Of a DNA stretch of 64,000 bases, positions 60,782 to 64,000 are shown in pieces; the first letter of the stretch is position 1; each line of letters begins with the position of its first letter. The stretch lies in the NCBI GenBank assembly GCA_042663485.1, contig JBHTAF010000001.1. One strand, written 5' to 3'. Below the pieces are notes generated by a model, which did not search any database, was not told the origin of the DNA, and worked only from the letters and a program-made list of their open reading frames with translations. This DNA is from Natronosalvus sp042663485. GTDB taxonomy: Archaea > Halobacteriota > Halobacteria > Halobacteriales > Natrialbaceae. The translations under genes and the position numbers were made by a program.

Positions 60782-63304
60782 ATGCGGCGCAGACAACTCA
60801 TGGAAGCGGGGGCCAGTATGTTGGCTGCGACCGTCACGGCACGCCAGCACCGACCGCCCGCTTCCAGGGTCCAGACCGAAGTCGCTATCGAACAACTCGT
60901 TACGGCCACGTATGACGAACCGGGACTCGCAACCGGGCTCTCGGCATCGGGGGATGTCGTGGTGTATGGGTTCGACGACGGAAACGTGATGATCCACGAT
61001 GAGGAGCGCGACGGCGACGTACTCCCGCTTGCTGTCGATCAAGCCGTCAGCCACGTGCTCGTGCGTGAATCCCGGACGGCAATCGTCGCCTGGATGGACG
61101 CCGACCTGTTCGGGCCTCTGGATCTCGAGGACGGGGACGGCGCGCTCGTCGAACACCGGGGGCTGTGGGATGTCGACGCGACGGCTGATGGCGAGCGAAT
61201 CGCATCCGTCTCCCAGCCCGTCGATACCGTCGGCAGCGTCGGCGTCGCGGACAACCAGGGAACGGTGATGTGGTCGTCGACGCTCGAGGAGGCAACCGGG
61301 TACGCGGTCGCGATGGCGGAGAACGGTGAGTACGTCGCGGTCGGGGCCGCCCACTACGGGGAGAACGGAAGCGAGCCTACCGGTCGTCCAGGCATCCGAC
61401 TGTACGACGATACCGGTGACGAACTGTGGCGCTACGACCACGATAACGACGTGCTCTCGGTCGGCATCTCCACGGCACACGAGGTGGTAACGGCCGGGAC
61501 GGACGACGGCCGGACGACAGTCCTCGACCTCGAAGGGAACCTGATCTGGGAGAGCCACGAGTATGGCGGGTGGATCGCCCTATCTGGTGATGGAGAGACG
61601 ATTCTTACGTCGGAACCTGACGGGACGCTTGTTGCGCTCGAGTCAACCACGGGTGAGGAACGCTGGCGCGCCGACGTCGACAGGTGGGCCGGGGAGGATC
61701 TCAGCGTTTCCGACGACGGGTCACGATGCCTGCTTGCCGATCGCGGCGAGGGCGAGTTTACCCTCGTCGACGAGGGGGAGACGATCTGGACGGAATCACA
61801 CGACGTTGGCCCCGGCCGTGGCACACTCGCCAGCGATGGCAGCGCGTGGAGTACGATCGTGACCGATCTCGAGGCCGAGTCGAGTCTGCTGGAGGCCTAT
61901 CGTGATCCGGAGGCGATATCGGAATATGAACCCACGACCGGAGACGAACCGGCAAGCGAGGAGGAAGACGAATCGCCTGGAGGTGAGGTGTCCGTCTCGC
62001 TCGAACTCGTCGATTACTACATCCTCGGCAGCGATCCCGACGAGGAATACATCACGCTACAGAACACTGGCGAGGAGACACTAGAGATGGAGGGGTGGAT
62101 CCTTCGCGACCGCGAAGACGGCGGTCGGGTAAACGTGAATCTCTCACCGTTCGTGTTTCCGAGAGGGTTCACGCTCGAACCAAGCGCGGAGGTAACCATC
62201 GTAAGTGGACAGGGAGGGGATACAGACGAGATTCTCTACTGGGGCCAAGACCAGCAACAGGTCTGGAACGAAGACAGCGATATTGTCATTGTACAGAACG
62301 CCGTTGAGGAAGAAGTTTTCAGAGAGGAGATCGCCGCCAACCACGAGAATAATGAAGACGGAAATGATACGCCAGTCTCGCTCGAGCTCATCGAGTATTA
62401 TATCGATGGCGATGATCCACAAGAGGAGGAAATAACGATACGGAACACTGGTAATGCAGCGCTTGATCTAACCGGCTGGCGGATTGAAGATGCCCACGGG
62501 ATCCCGGCTGGGAATATCTCTCCGTTCGAATTCCCGGCTGGATTTACACTCGATGCTGGTGCGGACGTGACCCTCGTCACTGGCCAGGGTACCAATACAG
62601 CCGACACCCTTTACTGGGGATATCGGCGACACGTGTGGAACGAAGACGGTGATGTTGTCTTTGTGTTCGATGCAGAGGGGACTCTCCAGCTCAAAGAACA
62701 GATCGCTTCAGACGGAGCCAGTAACGGAGAGCCATCCGGCGGTGCGCTCACCGTCGTAATCGACCACACGAACGCACCGATCGAAGGCGGCGAGCACCTG
62801 CAGGTAGTGGCGAACGTAGAGAACACCGAGACCGCGGACAGAAGCGATACGGTCGAACTGGTCGTCGGCGGTGAGGTGGTCGACTCCCAGTCGGTGACGG
62901 TAGCCGGGGAGGCGACCCAACGCATCGATCTGGGATATACCACTTATCCAGTCGACCAAGATGTCTCGTTTGAGGTCACGGTACGAACGAGCGACGACAG
63001 CGCCTCGAGGACGGTTGACGTGGTCGCTGCCACCGATGTGACTGGCGAGAACGGTGACGACTCCGAGGCTGCAGCCGGTGAATCCGGCCAAGACGACTCT
63101 AGCGAGCCAGCCACGGAGTCCGACGACCAGGACGAATCGGGATCGGCGGATCCGGCCGACCCAGAGGACGAACCAGGAGGACCCGATGAGCCGGACGAAC
63201 CTCCCGAGGAACCCGATCCAGACCCAGAAGGGGGCGATGAAACACCTGCGGAAGAATCGTCGGACGCTGGCGATAATGATACGAGCGGTGGCAATGATGA
63301 GTGA
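60782..63304 (+). CDS. Secreted beta-propeller protein with two lamin-tail domains and acidic tail
   Basis: An 840-residue protein starting MRRRQLMEAGASMLAATVTA, a Tat-like signal. Residues about 40-375 are a WD40/PQQ-like beta-propeller (LYDDTGDELWRYDHDNDVLS, TVLDLEGNLIWESHEYGGW). Two lamin-tail domains follow, about 401-510 and 530-640, clearly duplicated: both have SLEL-x-YY, a P-rich SPF-FP-GFTL segment and WNED-x-D. A CARDB-like domain (about 654-750) and a 90-residue Asp/Glu/Pro/Ser-rich tail end it. LTDs often bind DNA or anchor proteins; here an extracellular role is likely. Its gene splits a nucleotidyltransferase pseudogene, suggesting it came in later. Confidence 0.82.
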   Translation: MRRRQLMEAGASMLAATVTARQHRPPASRVQTEVAIEQLVTATYDEPGLATGLSASGDVVVYGFDDGNVMIHDEERDGDVLPLAVDQAVSHVLVRESRTAIVAWMDADLFGPLDLEDGDGALVEHRGLWDVDATADGERIASVSQPVDTVGSVGVADNQGTVMWSSTLEEATGYAVAMAENGEYVAVGAAHYGENGSEPTGRPGIRLYDDTGDELWRYDHDNDVLSVGISTAHEVVTAGTDDGRTTVLDLEGNLIWESHEYGGWIALSGDGETILTSEPDGTLVALESTTGEERWRADVDRWAGEDLSVSDDGSRCLLADRGEGEFTLVDEGETIWTESHDVGPGRGTLASDGSAWSTIVTDLEAESSLLEAYRDPEAISEYEPTTGDEPASEEEDESPGGEVSVSLELVDYYILGSDPDEEYITLQNTGEETLEMEGWILRDREDGGRVNVNLSPFVFPRGFTLEPSAEVTIVSGQGGDTDEILYWGQDQQQVWNEDSDIVIVQNAVEEEVFREEIAANHENNEDGNDTPVSLELIEYYIDGDDPQEEEITIRNTGNAALDLTGWRIEDAHGIPAGNISPFEFPAGFTLDAGADVTLVTGQGTNTADTLYWGYRRHVWNEDGDVVFVFDAEGTLQLKEQIASDGASNGEPSGGALTVVIDHTNAPIEGGEHLQVVANVENTETADRSDTVELVVGGEVVDSQSVTVAGEATQRIDLGYTTYPVDQDVSFEVTVRTSDDSASRTVDVVAATDVTGENGDDSEAAAGESGQDDSSEPATESDDQDESGSADPADPEDEPGGPDEPDEPPEEPDPDPEGGDETPAEESSDAGDNDTSGGNDE

Positions 63305-63345
63305 GACCTCCGCTGCCGACAGAGAGCGAGGGTGGCGCCCGAGCG

Positions 63346-63577
63346 TTAGTCGGTGATGGGAACGTCCTGGAAGTCGTCGCCGTAGTGTTCGATGATCTTT
63401 TCTTTCTCGTAGCCGACGACGATGATGAGTTCGTCGGCCCCGAGGTCGACGACCTGTTCGAGACAGTGGGTCAAGAGTGGTTTCCCGGCGGCCTCGACCA
63501 GTCCTTTCGGTTTGTCGCGGTCAGCGGCCGCAATCGCGTCCCCTTCCCCGCGGCGAGCACTACTGCTTGACTGTCAT
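63346..63577 (-). pseudogene. N-terminal remnant of the same sugar nucleotidyltransferase
   Basis: The minus strand reads AVVLAAGKGTRLRPLTADKP, KGLVEAAGKPLLTHCLEQVV and DLGADELIIVVGYEKEKIIE, then stops right after VPIT. This is the N-terminal nucleotide-binding third of a sugar nucleotidyltransferase. A likely original start, ATGACAGTC at 63577, is now out of frame by one base, so the fragment is broken at both ends. The matching C-terminal third is at 60199-60425. Confidence 0.8.
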
Positions 63578-64000
63578 CTATGAGTGATTTCCATTCACAA
63601 ATACATTCTTGCTTGGGTGCTCAACGGGGCTGGTCACCGCTCCGTTCCAGTAATTGTAATCGTAGGACGGTCAAATATCGCGGGTGTGAGCCCTATTCGA
63701 ACTATTCAGGCGTCTGGTCGGGACAGATCACGAAGAAGGGAGGGAATCGGACTACAGTCGATCTCGGCTGGTTCCACCGGTTTGAGGCTTGCCCACTGAC
63801 AGCAACTGCTTCTTCGACCTTACTGGGCCGATTGTCGTTCACGCCCGATAAAAACACTCTGGCTGTCCGCTTCCAGGATTGAAAATCGGCTCAAGGCACC
63901 GATCGGGCGTGGTGAACAGACCATCACTGAACGACGCTTCCTGTCATAGCCCTATAAATGATTGTTGGCCAATCTGTACCGCTGAATGACATGGTTTATA
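63578..64000. other. 423-bp terminal gap
   Basis: No intact gene is seen. A + strand frame of about 100 residues (63580-63882) has non-haloarchaeal-looking composition and was not called. Confidence 0.4.
63983..64000 (+). mobile_element. Left end of a second IS200/IS605 copy (cut by window edge)
   Basis: TGAATGACATGGTTT at 63983-63997 is identical to 36674-36688 at the left end of the IS at 36.7 kb. A second copy of that element, or a related one, probably starts here and runs out of the window. Confidence 0.5.

Noticed and set aside
63580..63882. 100-codon + strand frame at the right edge
   Set aside because: It starts opposite the nucleotidyltransferase remnant, has no domain and mixed composition, and overlaps the zone just before a likely IS end.
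1..64000. CRISPR array or cas genes
   Set aside because: No regularly spaced identical repeats of 25-40 bp and no cas-like proteins were seen.
1..64000. Abundant CTCGAG sites as a signal
   Set aside because: They follow from frequent Leu-Glu codon pairs and GC-rich usage in haloarchaea and are spread evenly over the real genes.

Overview
The window is high-GC archaeal chromosome from a haloarchaeon. The evidence is acidic proteins throughout, Tat and lipobox-type secreted proteins, the cdrS-ftsZ2 cell-division locus, a Kae1-Bud32 fusion next to ribosomal proteins S27ae and S24e, Hef, type II methionine aminopeptidase, aIF2-beta with a TRAM tail, an archaeal NcsA, and leaderless-type promoters. 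CTCGAG-rich codon pairs are everywhere, a habit common in Natrialba-like genera, but I cannot fix the genus.

Region 1-31.5 kb is mostly core chromosome. It opens with a metal ABC transporter (ATPase cut by the window edge, plus its binding protein) under a 16-bp palindrome that looks like a DtxR/MntR-type operator. Then come a lipoate-ligase-like protein, threonine synthase, pyroglutamyl peptidase, a HAD phosphatase, a sugar-dehydrogenase lipoprotein, a CapA-like lipoprotein and tRNA-Tyr. The cell-division block follows: a long RHH/zinc-ribbon regulator (CdrL-like), a promoter region with repeated GTAAGAC motifs, the 59-residue CdrS, and FtsZ2. After it come NcsA, LarE, TspO, Hef, a DUF368 protein, Map, a HIT protein, an aldehyde dehydrogenase/acetolactate-synthase-like operon, a winged-helix regulator and a DUF1059-methyltransferase pair.

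Region 31.5-47.2 kb holds a tRNA methylthiotransferase, a large C-terminally anchored surface protein, aIF2-beta, a stand-alone MCM N-terminal-domain protein, a complete IS200/IS605-type element (tnpA and tnpB), a LOR/SDH-domain enzyme, a lipoprotein, a phytoene synthase homologue, acylphosphatase, Nnr and MoaC (overlapping), and a polysaccharide-deacetylase lipoprotein with a Gly/Asn/Asp repeat linker.

Region 47.2-64 kb is more accessory. It has a PIN-domain/antitoxin pair with an upstream 18-bp palindrome, a PadR-like regulator, the conserved kae1-bud32/rps27ae/rps24e operon, membrane proteins, a BNR-repeat protein, UppP, an HTH/TumE-like overlapping pair and a pilin-like protein with a beta-helix body. 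An 840-residue secreted protein has a beta-propeller and two duplicated lamin-tail domains. This last gene lies between the N-terminal and C-terminal remnants of one broken sugar-nucleotidyltransferase gene. The final bases repeat the left end of the IS at 36.7 kb, so another copy probably starts at the edge.
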